NCBI GenBank assembly: GCA_963789785.1
Contig: CAWBNC010000028.1
Span: 1 to 64,000 of the forward strand
From: JAEULH01 sp963789785
GTDB taxonomy: Bacteria > Pseudomonadota > Alphaproteobacteria > Rhodospirillales > Defluviicoccaceae
Length of the DNA stretch: 64,000 nt
Direction: 5' to 3'
The notes under the pieces were generated by a model. It was given only the letters and a program-made list of their open reading frames with translations, was not told the DNA's origin and searched no databases. Positions 1 to 9,348 of the stretch are shown here, piece by piece. The translations under genes were made by a program, and so were the position numbers. Numbering within the stretch: position 1 is the stretch's first letter; each line of letters begins with the position of its first letter.

Positions 1-2
1 AG

Positions 3-1010
3 CGGGCGTTCTACGGCCAGGACAAGGATGATGCGGTGGATGCACGGTGTGTCGCCGCGGCCGTCCTACGTCGCAGCGAGAACCTCCCCGATGCACGAAG
101 TGCAGGTGAACTCGCCGCAGCCATCCGCGAGGCCGAACAAGGCCTCCAGCATCTTGCGGAACAGCGGACGGCCAGCCTCAACCGACTCCATCAACATCTT
201 TGCGATGTCTATACCGCGACCTACGAAGACTTCTTCGGCAAGCTGAAGAGCCCGCTGTCGCTCAGATTTTTCAAGCGCTTCCCAGTACCGCAGGAGCTCA
301 ATGGGCATAACACCGACATGCTGGCCGGCATCATGCTGGATCTGGCATCCGGCAGGGTCGGGCCGCACAAGGGCACCAGGCGGATCGAGATCCTGCAGCA
401 AAAGGCGGCGTTCATCCTGACAGCGACCGAGGCTGCCCGCGCCCTGGCAAAAACCGCCGCCATGGAACTGAAAGCTGAGCTGATCCGGCAGCTGTGCGAT
501 GAGCTGCTCGACAATCACGACAGAAAGCTGCGATTGGAACGGCTGCTGCGTGACCAGCTCCTGCCGGCTTCGGGGCAAACGATTACCGGCATCCCTGGCA
601 TCGGCACCATCATTGCCGCAACGATCATCGGTGAGACCGCGGACATCAGCCGTTTCAAATCGCGCGATGCCTTCGCGAAGTATAATGGCACCGCACCCGC
701 CACCAATAGCACCGGCGGCAAACAGCGGCACACAGCTCGCCGTGCCTGCAACCATCGTCTCAAGCGCGCATTCTGGTTAGCCGCCCGCACCGCGGTCATG
801 CACGACCCGCTCGCCGAGGCCTACTATCACAGCTGCCGGCAGCGCGGCCTCACCTATACAGACGCGATCAAGCGCGTCGCCCGCAAAATGTCCGACATTG
901 TCTATGCCATGCTCAAGTCTGGTGTCGCCTATGACCGCCACCAGCTCGAGGAGGCAATCCGCGAACGACAAAGCGTCGGGAGCCGGCGGCAGTCTCGGGC
1001 GCTTCGGTGA
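3..1010 (+). CDS. IS110-family transposase, 5' end outside the window
   Basis: DEDD transposase that moves its element by recombination. The reading frame is open from base 3, so the start lies upstream of the window. The first residues (YGQDKDDAVDA) carry the last acidic motif of the N-terminal RuvC-like DEDD domain. A helical linker follows, then the C-terminal Transposase_20 domain with its signature helix-hairpin GIPGIG near bases 587-604, and the basic tail around GGKQRHTARR. The stop is TGA at 1008-1010. About 335 residues are visible and only roughly the first 70-100 are missing. No internal frameshift is seen. The family call is firm; the subgroup cannot be set without the missing end. 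Confidence 0.9.
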   Translation, partial: RAFYGQDKDDAVDARCVAAAVLRRSENLPDARSAGELAAAIREAEQGLQHLAEQRTASLNRLHQHLCDVYTATYEDFFGKLKSPLSLRFFKRFPVPQELNGHNTDMLAGIMLDLASGRVGPHKGTRRIEILQQKAAFILTATEAARALAKTAAMELKAELIRQLCDELLDNHDRKLRLERLLRDQLLPASGQTITGIPGIGTIIAATIIGETADISRFKSRDAFAKYNGTAPATNSTGGKQRHTARRACNHRLKRAFWLAARTAVMHDPLAEAYYHSCRQRGLTYTDAIKRVARKMSDIVYAMLKSGVAYDRHQLEEAIRERQSVGSRRQSRALR

Positions 1011-1127
1011 AGCGCTTGCGAGAGCTTAAAGCCTTGGCGACTCCCGACGCATCAAGGGTAAAGACCCAATCCGATCGGGGCAACTGATCGGAACCGAGCG
1101 CGTCGACACCAAACCGAAGTGGCCGGT
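1011..1127. other. 3' flank of the IS110 transposase
   Basis: Non-coding stretch between the IS110 transposase stop and the downstream ParB-methyltransferase remnant. It contains a small inverted repeat, CCGATC at 1071-1076 and GATCGG at 1086-1091. In the IS110 group the guide (bridge) RNA is encoded on the 5' side, outside this window; in the IS1111 subgroup it lies on the 3' side, which would be here. The element's right end could not be fixed. Confidence 0.35.
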
Positions 1128-2467
1128 CTAGCGAACAGCTGAAACAACCACTCCGGTTGCTGCTGCTGGGCCTGTGGGGTTGTGGGCAACGCGCCAGCGT
1201 TGTCCATCAAGTCCATCAGGCCTGGGCAGACGCCGAGGCGATGGACGTCGTCCGTTGGTCTCGACGGTGAAATGACCCTTGGAATTCTCGCCGTCCGCTT
1301 TGCCCCGCCGCTTGACTTTGTCAGAGACCGCTTTGCCCCGCCGCTTGACTTGGTCAGAGAGCGCATAGCAGATTTCCCCCGGCACCGTGTGCAGCTCCAT
1401 CGGCAGCGTGAACACACGGACCGGCTTCGAGGTCGGGTGCTCGCGCGTCTCGATCTCGCTCGACGGGATGGACCACACCGTCGTCGGCCAGTTCTCGAAG
1501 CCTTCGCGGTTGACGCGCGGCTTGTTGCCCGAACGCCAGCCAAACAGACAGGGCTCGTGCGCCCACAGCATGATCGAGCGCGTCAGCACCGGGCGGCTCT
1601 TGGCCCAGATGATCTGCTGGTGATGCAGCACGTCGAACTTCGACCAGCACGCCTCCAGCATCGCCTGGCGTCGCGAGGCGTGCCAGCAATACCAGGCCGC
1701 GTCCTCCTTGATGGCGCAGTCGATGGCGACCTGCATGAAGGCCTCGTAGAACTGCGGACCCTGGGATGAATCGTCCCAGTGCCTTTGCTCGATGTACTCC
1801 TCCGACCAATCCTTGTTGGCGATCTTCCTGGCGCGGGCGGAGACGTTCTTCTTCGTCGGGTGGTTGGTGCCGTTATAGTCGACGAGGTAGGGCGGATCGG
1901 TTGCGAACAGCGCCGCACGTTCGCCCTGCATCAAACGAAGGACATCCTCGGGCGCGGTGGAATCGCCGCATAGCAGGCGGTGGTCTCCGAGGATCCAGAG
2001 ATCGCCGCGGCGGGTGACGGGCCTGGCAGGCGGCTCCGGGATCTCGTCTTCATCGACCAGTCCCTCACAGGCGCCTCGGCCAGGAGACGGGCCAGTTCGT
2101 CGTCTTCGAAGCCGGTCAACGCCAGGTCGAACTCGTCGAGCTTGAGATCGGCCAGTTCGAGCTTGAGCAACTCGTCGTCCCAGCTCGCATTCTGGTGCGA
2201 GCGATTGTCCATCAGCCGGTAGGCGCGCAGTTGCGCCGGCGTGAGGCCATGCGCGACATGCACCGGCACGCTCGTCATGCCGATGCGCTTGGCCGCCTCG
2301 TAGCGGGTGTGGCCGACGACGATCACCATGTCCTCGTCGACCACGATCGGCTGACGCCAGCCAAACTCGGCAAGCGAGGCCGCGACCGTGGCAATGGCGT
2401 CCTCATTGTGGCGCGGGTTGCGCGCATAGGGCACGAGCTTGTGGATCGGCGTTTCGACGACGTCCAT
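1128..2467 (-). pseudogene. ParB/Srx-domain DNA methyltransferase, frameshifted and truncated
   Basis: Phage- or island-type protein with an N-terminal ParB/sulfiredoxin-like domain (from ATG 2467; motif VVGHTRYEAAKR) and a C-terminal N6-adenine/N4-cytosine methyltransferase with the DPPY motif near base 1890. The two halves lie in different frames; the switch is near 2061-2068 and needs a one-base loss or two-base gain. Between them the expected linker can be read (RRGDLWILGDHRLLCGDST). The 3' end is lost: after HPTSKPV and GEICYA, near base 1365, the conserved FxGxG S-adenosylmethionine-binding loop is replaced by a foreign tail with two 11-residue repeats. Broken twice, so likely a real remnant. 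It lies between IS110 and IS630. Confidence 0.8.
1296..1361. repeat. 33-bp direct repeat, two tandem copies
   Basis: Copies at 1296-1328 and 1329-1361 differ at only two positions. On the minus strand they encode two 11-residue units (SDQVKRRGKAV / SDKVKRRGKAD) in the foreign tail of the methyltransferase remnant. The unit length is a multiple of three, so the duplication keeps frame. The tail marks the junction where the methyltransferase C-terminus was replaced. Confidence 0.85.
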
Positions 2468-3338
2468 GGTCGGTCCGATGATGGGTGAAGGATCTGGTGC
2501 GGCGTCGCGAAACCAGCCGACGCTCCACGCCGGCGAAACGGTTCCGACGTCGCCAATGCGCTCGATACGAAACGCCCCGGACTGGCGGGTTCGCCAAAGC
2601 AGGGGTTCGCAAACGGCTAAGTGTTTGAATTCACAAGCGGGAGGTTCAGGCGAAACGAAATGGCCTATTTCGGCGCCGTCACTGGGCAAGCGTCGCGCCA
2701 ACGCCCGCCAGCATAGGTTGTATTCCCAGAAGGAACCAACGATATCAATGCGTTACAGGCTCCAAGAGAAAGTTTGTGTTCCCTTCGCCTGCCGTTTCCA
2801 AGCCCTAAACCATGCCGTCTTGCTACCTCCGATTGTATCGCCCGCTCGCCGAGCCCTTCGTGCCGAACCGGTTCTGAACACTACATGTTGGCCGCAGCTA
2901 TGTCAAGAGCACAAAATGTTGATATATGGAAAATCGGCGTGGGCTCCGCTGTGCCCCCGCTGCCGGTGCGTCCACGACCGGCGGTGCGCTCGTCCTTTAC
3001 CCGGGCGCACAAAGCGAAGCGCCCGCCGTCCCTCTCGGGAGGCGGGCTGCCTCAAGCGCAATTCCAACCATGCAAATCTTCTACATGTTGTGATGGGCGC
3101 GCGTCAAGAGGCAACATATGGTGATTGCGCTCTGGCTGTGAGACAGCTACCTTTCAGTGAACTCATCGCCTTTTTGATCGCCCCGCTTGGCGACTTCATG
3201 CCTACGAGTTACACTGACGGTTGCGTTTCCACACAGTAGAGAGCCTAACAGCAGAAACCTCGCTCGGCCGTAATTTCGCATGCGAAGGACGCGGAGCGAG
3301 TTGGCAGCCCGCGTTCCTGCGTGCATTAGGCTAAATTG
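2468..3338. other. Gene-free stretch with a duplicated motif
   Basis: No convincing gene. The open frames here have no recognisable domain. Two composite motifs occur exactly 200 bp apart: CTACATGTTG at 2881-2890 and 3081-3090, each followed after 11 bases by GTCAAGAG (2902-2909 and 3102-3109) and then by an ATATGG tail. They may be operator sites or ends of a lost mobile element; neither is proven. The stretch is less GC-rich than its surroundings. Confidence 0.45.
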
Positions 3339-3482
3339 TTAGCTAGCGTAAAGGTCGCCGATCTGCCACCAGCCGTGCCAGCCGTCGTAAAAGATGGTTC
3401 CCGTGCCGCTGCATAAACATGACCGTCTGTGCCAACACCGAAAACATCGAGTTTGTCTTGTGAACGAGAAACCGAAGCCATC
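3339..3482 (-). pseudogene. Remnant of a PLL-type beta-propeller lectin
   Basis: Short minus-strand fragment matching one blade of a tectonin/PLL-like beta-propeller. SRSQDKLDVFGVGTDG reads from an ATG near 3480. After a one-base frame switch it continues as FYDGWHGWWQIGDLYAS and a TAA stop at 3339-3341. One blade cannot fold as a propeller, so this is the 3' relic of a larger gene. Its left side abuts the IS630 end. Removing IS630 would put the ATG one base after the GMC oxidoreductase stop. Confidence 0.6.
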
Positions 3483-4580
3483 CTAGTGGATTGATTCCAA
3501 CGTTTGGAACCCTCGGTTTCGGGCGGCGATGATGTCATCGGGATCGGCTTTCCAGATGAATGGTTTTGGGTCTGCGGCATTGTATTCGCGGACGAAGCGG
3601 TTGATGGCGGCCTGAAGGTCGACGACGGAGTGGAAGACGCCGTGCTTGAGCCTGCGCCGGGTGAGCTTGGCGAAGAAGCCCTCGACGGCATTGAGCCAGG
3701 AGCACGAGGTCGGCGTGAAGTGGAAGGTCCAGCGCGGATGGCGGGCGAGCCAGGCGCGGACCTTGTCCTTCTTGTGCGCCGCGTAGTTGTCGAGGATCAC
3801 GTGGATGGCCTTGTCGGCCGGCACCTCGCGCTCGATGCGGTTGAGGAAGCGGATGAACTCCTGATGGCGGTGGCGCTGCATGTTCTGCCCGATGACCGTG
3901 CCGTCCAGCACGTTGAGCGCGGCGAACAGCGTCGTCGTGCCGTGCCGTTTGTAGTCATGGGTCATGGTGCCGGCGCGGCCCTTCTTCATCGGCAGGCCGG
4001 GCTGGGTGCGGTCGAGCGCCTGGATCTGCGACTTCTCGTCGACCGACAGCACCACCGCATGGGCCGGCGGATCGACGTACAGGCCGACGATATCCGTGAG
4101 CTTCTCGGCGAAGGCCGGGTCGTTGGAGAGCTTGAAGTGCCGCCAGCGGTGCGGGCTGAGGCCGTGCGCCTTCCAGATCGCCTGCACCGTCGACGCCGCG
4201 ACGCCGGCGACCTTCGCCATCGCGCGCAGCGTCCAGTGGGTCGCCTCAGCGGCGGCGGTTGCTGCGTCAGGCGGACGATCTCGGCGACGCGCTCCGGCGG
4301 CGATCGGCGGCTTGCCGGGCGGACGGGACTTGTCGCGAAGCAGGCCGTCGACGCCCTCGTGCATGAACCGCTCCTGCCAGCGCCACACGCAGGTCTTGGA
4401 CTTGCCGGTCTCGGCCATGATCGCCGAGGTGCCAAGACCGTCGCCGCTCAGAAGGACGATACGCGCCCGCCAGACGTGCTTCTGCGGGCTCTTGGGGTCC
4501 GCGACGATCGCTTGCAATCGCTGACGGTCGCGAGAAGAGATGGTGAAGGAGATGCCGGTGCGCATGCGCCAAACTCGCAC
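3483..4580 (-). CDS. IS630-family DDE transposase
   Basis: About 365 residues, normal for the family. An N-terminal helix-turn-helix (around KSKTCVWRWQERF) is followed by the DDE catalytic core: first aspartate in VVLSVDEKSQ, second in HVILDNYAAH, glutamate in AVEGFFAKL. The frame is open throughout, but near 4255-4305 about 15 residues read out of frame: the adjacent frame gives the family-like ERVAEIVRLTQQPPP, while the annotated frame gives an Arg/Pro/Ala-rich run. Two indels with a net multiple of three explain this. The initiator may be ATG 4580 or the internal Met at residue 6. Activity is doubtful if the shift is real. Confidence 0.9.
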   Translation of the reverse strand: MRVWRMRTGISFTISSRDRQRLQAIVADPKSPQKHVWRARIVLLSGDGLGTSAIMAETGKSKTCVWRWQERFMHEGVDGLLRDKSRPPGKPPIAAGARRRDRPPDAATAAAEATHWTLRAMAKVAGVAASTVQAIWKAHGLSPHRWRHFKLSNDPAFAEKLTDIVGLYVDPPAHAVVLSVDEKSQIQALDRTQPGLPMKKGRAGTMTHDYKRHGTTTLFAALNVLDGTVIGQNMQRHRHQEFIRFLNRIEREVPADKAIHVILDNYAAHKKDKVRAWLARHPRWTFHFTPTSCSWLNAVEGFFAKLTRRRLKHGVFHSVVDLQAAINRFVREYNAADPKPFIWKADPDDIIAARNRGFQTLESIH

Positions 4581-4638
4581 GCCACACCGCCCAACGGAAT
4601 CCCAAATCGGACTCTTTCTGTTCCGATCAATCCACTAG
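3483..4638 (-). mobile_element. IS630-family insertion sequence, complete
   Basis: Both ends are visible. The terminal inverted repeat reads CTAGTGGATTGAT at 3483-3495 and, inverted, at 4626-4638, diverging after 13 bases. IS630 elements duplicate a TA target; here the TA pairs are 3484-3485 and 4636-4637. The right-hand TA lies inside the TAG stop codon of the GMC oxidoreductase gene. The element carries one transposase gene. Confidence 0.9.
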
Positions 4639-6231
4639 AAGCGGCGTTCGGCGAAGACGCCTTTGAGGTGATCCGATAGCCGCAGCGCCAAGGCGATGAT
4701 GGTCATCGTCGGCGTGTTGTTGCCCGCGGTGGGGAAGACCGAGCTGCCGGCGACGAACAGGTTGCCGATGCCGTGGGCGCGGCAGTGCTCGTTGACGACA
4801 CCCTGCTTCGGGTCGGTGTGCATCCGCGTCGTGCCCATGTGGTGCCAGACCCAGTGCAGCTCGTTGACCTCGTGGTTGCTGTGCAACGGCAGGTCGATCC
4901 TGACCGTGCCGATGTTGGCGGCAGCGGCCTTGTCGCGAAAGATCTCGACGGTCCGGCGAACGGTGTGCTGATCGAGAGGGGTCAGGCGCCAGTCGAGGCA
5001 AACCCTGTTCATTCCCAGCTGGTCGCGGTGATGGCTGAGCGTCACCCGGCTGTCCGGGTTCGGCGCTGGCTCGATCAGGGTCATGATCTGGTAATGGTGA
5101 AGCAGGCGACGGGAGCGTGACAGATAGCCGAGGGTAAACATGGTCACGTTGTGCGCGTCGAGCAGCATCTCGCCGACGCCCTTGGTCAGGTTCTTCGGCA
5201 CGAAACCGCTGCGGGCGTCCTTGTAGAACGCCTTGAGGACCTCGGTCCCCGCGCACTGCTCGCCCTTGAAGACGGACTCGATGAAGGTCGCTGAATTCGA
5301 GGATCTGTTCGCGCTTCTGCGTTTCCTCGTCCAGTTCGATCTGGGCCGCCACCGGCAGGCGCACGACCGCGTACTTGGTGTCGTGGATATCGGGCGACGC
5401 CTCGGGATCGTTGAAGGTAATCGTGCCGGACGGGAAGGTCGCGTGTTCCATGAAGAAACGGCCGACGAGGTCGTAGTCGTTGGCCAGTCCGCAGGGCGCC
5501 GTCGTATTCGAGGTCAGCAGCAGGCGGGCATTCTCGATGCCGCCGGCGGCGAGCACGAAGATCTTGGCGGAGACCCAGAAGCGGCGGCCATCGAGGCAGG
5601 CGACGCGCACGCGGGAAATCTTCCGGTCGAGCTCATCCGCCTGAATATCGACGACATTGGCGTACAAATAGACAGAGATGTTTTCGCTCGCCTGGAGCTC
5701 TTTGCGAAACACATGGCCGAACCGTCGCCGTTCCTTGTTTGTCTGGATCATCCGGCTGACGATCTCGTGGTTCGGAAACGGCAAAAGCTTGAGATTAGCG
5801 CCGTTCAGCTCTCGCACCCAGACGTCGGGGTCGTACTTGCCGACAGGCAGGCCGCAGACCTCGTGGGCGCGATCGTAGTAGGGCGCCAGCTCCTCATAGG
5901 TGAACGGCCAGCCGCTGTAGGGCACCCACGGCCGCTTGGTGAAGTGGATCGGCTGAAACGGCCTGGAGAAACCGCCCCAGCAGTTGGTGCTGCCACCGAA
6001 GTAGCGCGATCGCGTTGTGTCGAGCTCGTAGGGGATGCCGACGCTCTCGCCCTCGTACAGAGACTGGGTTTCCCGCTCCGCCTTGAGGCCGCCGCTTTCA
6101 AGGAGACAGACGCGCACCGGGCCGCCGATGAACTCCCGCGCGAGGGAGATGCCGCCGGCGCCGCCGCCAATCACACAAAGGTCCGTCTCGATGTCAACAT
6201 TTTCATCGACGGTGCGGGCATCAATGAACAT
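4635..6231 (-). CDS. GMC-family FAD-dependent oxidoreductase (one frameshift)
   Basis: Glucose-methanol-choline oxidoreductase, about 530 residues, oxidising an unknown alcohol. The N-terminal FAD-binding motif is CVIGGGAGGISLARE (residues ~18-32), followed by the GMC feature FGGSTNCWGG. The C-terminal catalytic block has WVWHHMGTTRMHTDP and the FAD-contact run ending VFPTAGNNTPT. One frame switch near 5290 separates the halves; removing one base restores FIESVFKGEQCAGTEVLK. The gene ends ERRF-TAG, and the TAG is formed with the IS630 terminus. No signal peptide is evident. Substrate unknown. Confidence 0.85.
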
Positions 6232-6750
6232 CGGAGCTCTTTTTTCCCTGCCTCTTGTAACCTAGCTTCTTCCAGCAACAGCCTAGCGCATGCACGCCTT
6301 GCGTTTACGCTCGTCCGCCCGGGTGGGACGTCAATCGGCGCGGCGAAGTAGAGCCATGCAAGCGATTACCCCCACTTGGCATACTGCAAGCCGGACGAAT
6401 ACAAATCCGAGCCGTGAACTCATGATCGATTACGGCCGCGATTCCGCAAGCGTTGGGCTGGCTTTACGAGCCGAATGACAACTCGTTCAACACTACGAAT
6501 ACATTTTAGGTTGAAGCACACGCGCGGTCCATAGAAGTTCACGCGTGCGCTGCACGATATCAGCTGCAAGTAGTCCGCAGAGCCCGTAGGGCCCGCAGAG
6601 CGGACAAGGCGCCGCCCGCCCCTGGAAGATGCGGCGGCATACCTTTGCGCTGGCAACAAGTTGGACCGTTTTCTGGCGGCACGGATGCTTGAGCCGCAGT
6701 CTCAGAGGACTGCCCGGCACCCCCTAAGGCTTCAGGCTCGTGTCCGGGGC
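6232..6750. other. Gene-free stretch upstream of the GMC gene
   Basis: About 520 bases between the GMC oxidoreductase start and the 3' end of the DUF4167 gene. Short open frames exist but none shows a domain or good initiation context. It should hold the promoter of the GMC gene. I see no convincing repeat, RNA gene or terminator. Confidence 0.5.
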
Positions 6751-7125
6751 CTAGATCTGCGCCGGTTCGGGCGCTTCCGCCGGCGCATCGGCGGCGCCCG
6801 CCTCGGCAACAACCCCATCCTCTCCTGCCTCATCCTGAGCCGGACGCCGCGGCCGTTCCGCGCCACCGGCGTTCTCGGCGGCACTGATGATCCGATAGTA
6901 GTGTTCCGCGAACTGATAGAAGCCTTCCGCGGCGACCGGATCGCCCGCCGACGCGGCATCCCGGCCGAGCACGAGGTAACGATCCAGAACCTGCTGCGCC
7001 GTTCCGCGGATCTTGCCCTCGGGACCACTGCTTTCGAACGTTTGCGTTTTCAAAGATGTCGGGTGACGCCGACCATTTCCACGGTTGCGCCCCCGTCTGG
7101 TGTTGTTCGTCGTCGTGTGTTTCAT
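6751..7125 (-). CDS. DUF4167 domain protein
   Basis: Small basic protein of about 124 residues found throughout Alphaproteobacteria, typically beside prmC-prfA as here. The start was chosen at MKHTTTNNTRRGRNRGNGRR (ATG 7125), which matches the Arg/Asn-rich family N-terminus; a further upstream start would add unrelated residues. The conserved core follows: VLDRYLVLGRDA and GFYQFAEHYYR (residues ~45-75). The tail is acidic and Ala/Glu-rich (AGAADAPAEAPEP). The Arg-rich head suggests nucleic-acid binding, but function is not established. Confidence 0.85.
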   Translation of the reverse strand: MKHTTTNNTRRGRNRGNGRRHPTSLKTQTFESSGPEGKIRGTAQQVLDRYLVLGRDAASAGDPVAAEGFYQFAEHYYRIISAAENAGGAERPRRPAQDEAGEDGVVAEAGAADAPAEAPEPAQI

Positions 7126-7360
7126 CGCACCTAATGATTTCTGATGAGGCCGATAGTCGGATGATCCGCTTCGCGCCTGCGCCCACAACGCAACTTTGGC
7201 AACAAGTGCCTTAGGTCAGATCTTTATGCGGGACTGAGGGGCAGACGGCAGCACTCTGAGAACCATTCTCGATGCGGCGCGGTTTAATCCCCTTCTTGAC
7301 CAAAGTAGTCGGGAACCATTTGCCTTCCAAGCCATTTCTTCCCGCTTCTCGCATGGAACG
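7126..7360. other. Intergenic gap between prmC and DUF4167
   Basis: About 235 bases downstream of prmC and upstream of the DUF4167 start, so it should carry the prmC 3' end and the DUF4167 promoter. No clear hairpin-plus-T terminator or open frame with a recognisable product. Confidence 0.4.
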
Positions 7361-8278
7361 TCAGTTTGCCGCCACCGTCAGGCATCGCTCGTGTCCGGCC
7401 AGGTCGCGACCGACCGTAATTGTCCGCAAACCAAAGTCCGCAAACAGGGTTTCGACCCGACGGGCCTGGCCGTCTCCAACCTCTACGATCGCCCGACCGC
7501 CCGCGACCAGCATCCTGCCGAGATCCCGGCCGACGGCTCTGAAAGCGTCGAGACCGTCGGAACCGCCGCGCAGGGCGCCCTGTGGCTCGAAATCGCGAAC
7601 TCCGCGGCTCAGGCAGGCGAAACCGGCGTTATCGATATATGGGGGGTTGGCGACGATCAAGTCAAAGGTGGCCGCGATCGCCCTCCCCCAGTCGCCGCAG
7701 ACGAAGTCGCAGCGTGAGGCCAGCGCCAGCCGGCGGGCGTTGTCGCGGGCGACCTCGAGCGCCGCCTCGGAAATGTCGACACCGACGCCGCGGGCGTGGA
7801 GGCGTTCACTCAGCAGCGCAAGGAGAATGCAGCCGCTGCCGGTGCCGAGATCGAGAATGCGCAGCGGTCGGCTGGCGGCAGGATGCAGACCAAGCGCGGT
7901 CTCGACGATCAGCTCGGTCTCCGGCCGTGGGATCAGTACATCCCGAGTGACCCGGATCGGCAGGCTCCAGAACTCGCGCTCGCCAAGGATGTAGGCCAAC
8001 GGCTCGCCCCTTGCGCGCCGTTCGGCGAGGTCGTGTGCGACCCCGACGTGCGCCGCCGCGACCGAGCGTTCCGGGTGTGCGAACACGGTCGCTGCGTCGA
8101 GGCCCAGACCGTGGCCGACGATCAGCCGCGCCTCCAGCGCCGGGAGAGCGACGGCGGCGGCTTCAAGCGCGCCCCTGATCGCGCCGACGAGGTCGCCGAG
8201 GATCATGTCCGTCGGGTCTGTCGCGACCGACGTGGCCGCCATCCCCGTCGCCGCGCCGGTAGCGACCGCCCTGATCAT
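7361..8278 (-). CDS. prmC: Release factor glutamine methyltransferase PrmC
   Basis: Methylates the glutamine of the GGQ motif of release factors using S-adenosylmethionine, aiding translation termination. Length is about 305 residues. SAM-binding motif I is ILDLGTGSGCILLAL (residue ~130). The catalytic NPPY motif, which contacts the substrate glutamine, is in VANPPYIDNAG. The start ATG overlaps the prfA stop as ATGA (8275-8278), so the two are translationally coupled. The first ~20 residues are Ala/Thr-rich; an internal Met (MILGDLVG) is an alternative start. Confidence 0.95.
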   Translation of the reverse strand: MIRAVATGAATGMAATSVATDPTDMILGDLVGAIRGALEAAAVALPALEARLIVGHGLGLDAATVFAHPERSVAAAHVGVAHDLAERRARGEPLAYILGEREFWSLPIRVTRDVLIPRPETELIVETALGLHPAASRPLRILDLGTGSGCILLALLSERLHARGVGVDISEAALEVARDNARRLALASRCDFVCGDWGRAIAATFDLIVANPPYIDNAGFACLSRGVRDFEPQGALRGGSDGLDAFRAVGRDLGRMLVAGGRAIVEVGDGQARRVETLFADFGLRTITVGRDLAGHERCLTVAAN

Positions 8279-9348
8279 TCGGCGTCGGCCAGACGCGCGG
8301 CCTGATCCTCGGCGACCAGCGCATCGATGAGTTCGTCGAGATCACCGTCGAGAACCTGTTCAAGCTTGTGCAGGGTCAGGCCGATCCTGTGATCGGTGAC
8401 GCGGGATTGCGGGAAGTTGTAGGTACGGATCCGCTGCGAACGATCGCCGGTCCCGACCTGGCTCTTGCGATTGGCGGCGCGCTCGGCGTCGGTGCGTTCG
8501 CGCTCCAGATCGTAAAGCCGGGCGCGCAGGATCTTCATCGCCTTGGCCCGGTTCTTGTGCTGGGACTTCTCGTCCTGTTGAGAGACGACGATGCCGGTCG
8601 GGAGGTGGGTCACCCGCACCGCACTGTCGGTCGTGTTGACCGACTGGCCCCCCGGACCGCTTGAGCGGAACACATCGATACGGAGGTCCTTCTCCTCAAT
8701 CCTGATATCAACGTCTTCGGCTTCGGGCAGCACCGCGACGGTCGCCGCCGAGGTGTGGATCCGTCCGCTTGCCTCGGTCTCGGGAACCCGCTGGACGCGA
8801 TGGACGCCGGATTCGAACTTCAGCCGAGCGAAGACGCCGCGCCCCGAGATGGCGGCGCTGGCCTCCTTGATCCCGCCGATCCCGGTATCGTTGGCGCTCA
8901 TGATCTCGAAGCGCCAGCCCTTGATCTCGGCGAAGCGCTGATACATCCGCAAAAGGACGGAGGCAAACAGCGCGGCCTCTTCGCCGCCGGTTCCGGCGCG
9001 GACCTCGAGGATCGCGTTCTTCTCGTCGGCCTCGTCCTTCGGGATCAGCAGCATGCGAACCTGCTGTTCCAGCTCGGGGACCCGCTGGCGCGTGGCCACC
9101 AGTTCCTCGCGAGCCATCTGCCGCAGATCCGGCTCACCGTGCTCGTCGCTCGCCATGAGCTCGAGCTCGGCGCTTTCGGAGACCACCTTGCGGTAGGCGT
9201 CGATGGCCCCGACGATGGCGGCGAGATCGGCGTATTCCTTCGACAATTGGGCGAACTCATCGCTGCCGGCGGTCTCGGGTTTCGCGAGCTGCGCCCCGAT
9301 CTCGGCGTGGCGGTCGCGCAACCGTGTGAATTTGTCCTCGAACGTCAT
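8275..9348 (-). CDS. prfA: Peptide chain release factor 1
   Basis: Recognises UAA and UAG stop codons and triggers peptide release. 357 residues, the usual length. The catalytic loop is GPGGQSVNTTDSAVR; the GGQ glutamine is the PrmC target. The PCRF domain contains the conserved EVRAGTGGEEA. The C-terminal region SQHKNRAKAMKILRARLYD is typical of RF1. The ATG directly follows the hemA stop (TGA-ATG), and the 3' end overlaps prmC, giving a tight hemA-prfA-prmC transcription unit. Confidence 0.97.
   Translation of the reverse strand: MTFEDKFTRLRDRHAEIGAQLAKPETAGSDEFAQLSKEYADLAAIVGAIDAYRKVVSESAELELMASDEHGEPDLRQMAREELVATRQRVPELEQQVRMLLIPKDEADEKNAILEVRAGTGGEEAALFASVLLRMYQRFAEIKGWRFEIMSANDTGIGGIKEASAAISGRGVFARLKFESGVHRVQRVPETEASGRIHTSAATVAVLPEAEDVDIRIEEKDLRIDVFRSSGPGGQSVNTTDSAVRVTHLPTGIVVSQQDEKSQHKNRAKAMKILRARLYDLERERTDAERAANRKSQVGTGDRSQRIRTYNFPQSRVTDHRIGLTLHKLEQVLDGDLDELIDALVAEDQAARLADAE

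Noticed and set aside
1296..1361. CRISPR repeats
   Set aside because: Two 33-bp units are contiguous without spacers and lie inside a coding remnant.
2439..3239. A 266-residue plus-strand frame
   Set aside because: Its first part is antisense of the ParB gene and the rest shows no motif or codon bias.
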